From NCBI GenBank assembly GCA_017397605.1, contig JAFQII010000184.1, positions 1-6,947 of the forward strand: 6,947 nucleotides of DNA, given 5' to 3'. The notes beneath the pieces were generated by a model. It saw only the letters and a program-made list of their open reading frames with translations. It was not told the DNA's origin and did no database searches. The position numbers and the translations under genes are program-made. Shown here piece after piece: positions 6,131-6,947 of the stretch. Numbering within the stretch: position 1 is the stretch's first letter; every line of letters starts with the position of its first letter. The DNA is from Clostridia bacterium (lineage in GTDB: Bacteria > Bacillota > Clostridia > Oscillospirales > CAG-382).

Positions 6131-6947
6131 ATGAAAAACAAAGGTTTCTCCCTTGTGGAACTGATTGTCGTCATTGCGATTATGGCGATCCTCGTCGGCG
6201 TCGCAGTTCCCGTTTACACGAGCTATATTTCCAAGGCTCAGAAAAATAAGGACATCCAGATGGTGGATGAAATCAAGCACGCGATCGAGATTAAGTTGAT
6301 TGCTGAAAATGCAACATCCTGCGTTGGCGGCGTTTGCGTCACAACTAAAGGCACATCTATTATTGGTTGTTCTGCGGGTGATGGATCTTATGAACTGATA
6401 ATGGCCACTCTCGAAGAAACATTTGGATTGGATTGGGATCAGATGAAGCTCGACTATGACGGATGGGCAGGAGGCAAAACGACTGCGGCAGCATTGTCCA
6501 ATTTTGGAACGTGGACAGGTGATTTGGCAGGGCTGGTCGCTGAAGGAGAAGATCTCGTTGCGCCTTCGTATGTGAACGAAATTGAAGATATGTTCTCTTT
6601 GATCAAGGACACCGCAACGTTTGTTGGCGGTGCACTTGATACAGGTGCAGCGTCGCTTGTGAAAGATGCTGCTTCTTTGACAATGAGCGGTTCTACCTCC
6701 GCAGAAGACTTTGCAAAGTATTATGCTGGCTCCGAGTGGGACAGTTCCTTCCTTATGGGTGAGAACGCAGATGACTATACTGAAGTTGGCGAAGAAGGAT
6801 ATGCTACAGATGTTCTTTCTAGCGCAATTGCCAATGCGGCTGTTATCAAGGCAAGAAATACTGCGTTTGCAAATTATTTGAGAATAAACGGCGTAAGCGA
6901 AACTACTTGTTCCAAAGTTGAGAATTTGTCTTTAGGCACTTCCGGAT
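6131..6947 (+). CDS. Type IV prepilin (major-pilin-like), 3' end beyond the window
   Basis: The N-terminus MKNKGFSLVE is a classic class III prepilin signal. Cleavage is expected between G5 and F6, giving an N-methylated phenylalanine, with the conserved glutamate at mature position 5 (E10). The hydrophobic assembly helix spans about residues 7-27 and carries the usual proline (P27), followed by a charged helix with several lysines (35-55). The rest, to residue 272, has no stop and is acidic and rich in Gly/Ala/Ser/Thr; I recognise no domain. Cysteines at 64, 69, 80 and 260 could form disulfides; C64 and C69 form a CVGGVC loop. At 272 residues and still open it is larger than common major pilins (about 150-180 aa). 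It should be processed by PilD and assembled by PilB/PilC at the membrane, but none of those genes is in view. Third-position GC falls from about 62% in the first 60 codons to about 40% after. A strong promoter and ribosome site precede it. A pseudopilin or minor pilin role is the alternative. Confidence 0.9.
   Translation, partial: MKNKGFSLVELIVVIAIMAILVGVAVPVYTSYISKAQKNKDIQMVDEIKHAIEIKLIAENATSCVGGVCVTTKGTSIIGCSAGDGSYELIMATLEETFGLDWDQMKLDYDGWAGGKTTAAALSNFGTWTGDLAGLVAEGEDLVAPSYVNEIEDMFSLIKDTATFVGGALDTGAASLVKDAASLTMSGSTSAEDFAKYYAGSEWDSSFLMGENADDYTEVGEEGYATDVLSSAIANAAVIKARNTAFANYLRINGVSETTCSKVENLSLGTSG

Noticed and set aside
5980..6249. An 89-codon frame overlapping the pilin leader and 5' end
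   Set aside because: Its second half is the pilin start read out of frame, and the pilin signal with its own promoter and ribosome site explains the DNA much better.

Overview
This window looks like chromosomal DNA from a Gram-positive Bacillota, most likely a Clostridia/Oscillospiraceae-type gut anaerobe. The reasons are sigma-A style promoters with 17-base spacers and extended -10 elements, strong hairpin-plus-T terminators, an intracellular GH3 glycosidase, a FliB-like Cys-rich protein and a type IV pilin. The taxon is inferred from gene content and style, not from a marker gene. No tRNA, rRNA, CRISPR array, transposase or integrase is visible.

Layout. (1) 21-1454 (+) encodes a 477-aa putative zinc metalloprotease with HEYAH near its C-terminus. 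It probably overlaps the end of an upstream gene cut by the window edge. (2) 1454-1490 is a bidirectional terminator between this gene and the converging next one. (3) 1495-2688 (-) encodes an NTP_transf_5-type nucleotidyltransferase-like protein. (4) 2710-2864 is a short divergent control region. It holds two opposed, well-formed promoters and three copies of the 9-mer AAGAAGTNA. (5) 2865-4865 (+) is a cytoplasmic GH3 beta-glycosidase. Four bases later, 4870-5748 (+) is a FliB-type (flagellin lysine-N-methylase family) Cys-rich protein, so the two form an operon. It ends at a strong terminator at 5859-5894. (6) 5749-6130 is a 382-base non-genic stretch. It holds a possible coding remnant, the terminator, and two promoters in tandem. 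(7) 6131 to the window end (+) is a large type IV prepilin, open at the right edge.

How the genes fit together. The GH3 enzyme would release sugars from imported oligosaccharides or glycosides. Its partner belongs to a family known to methylate lysines of flagellin. No flagellar gene is present here, but a pilin is the next gene downstream, so a surface-filament modification link is possible though unproven. The nucleotidyltransferase and the metalloprotease have no evident tie to the rest.

Nothing here is a clearly recognisable new multi-gene system. The points most worth a second look are the Lit/U49-like C-terminus of the large metalloprotease, the shared 9-mer in the divergent control region, the protein-like remnant after fliB, and the mosaic-looking pilin with its two-promoter leader.
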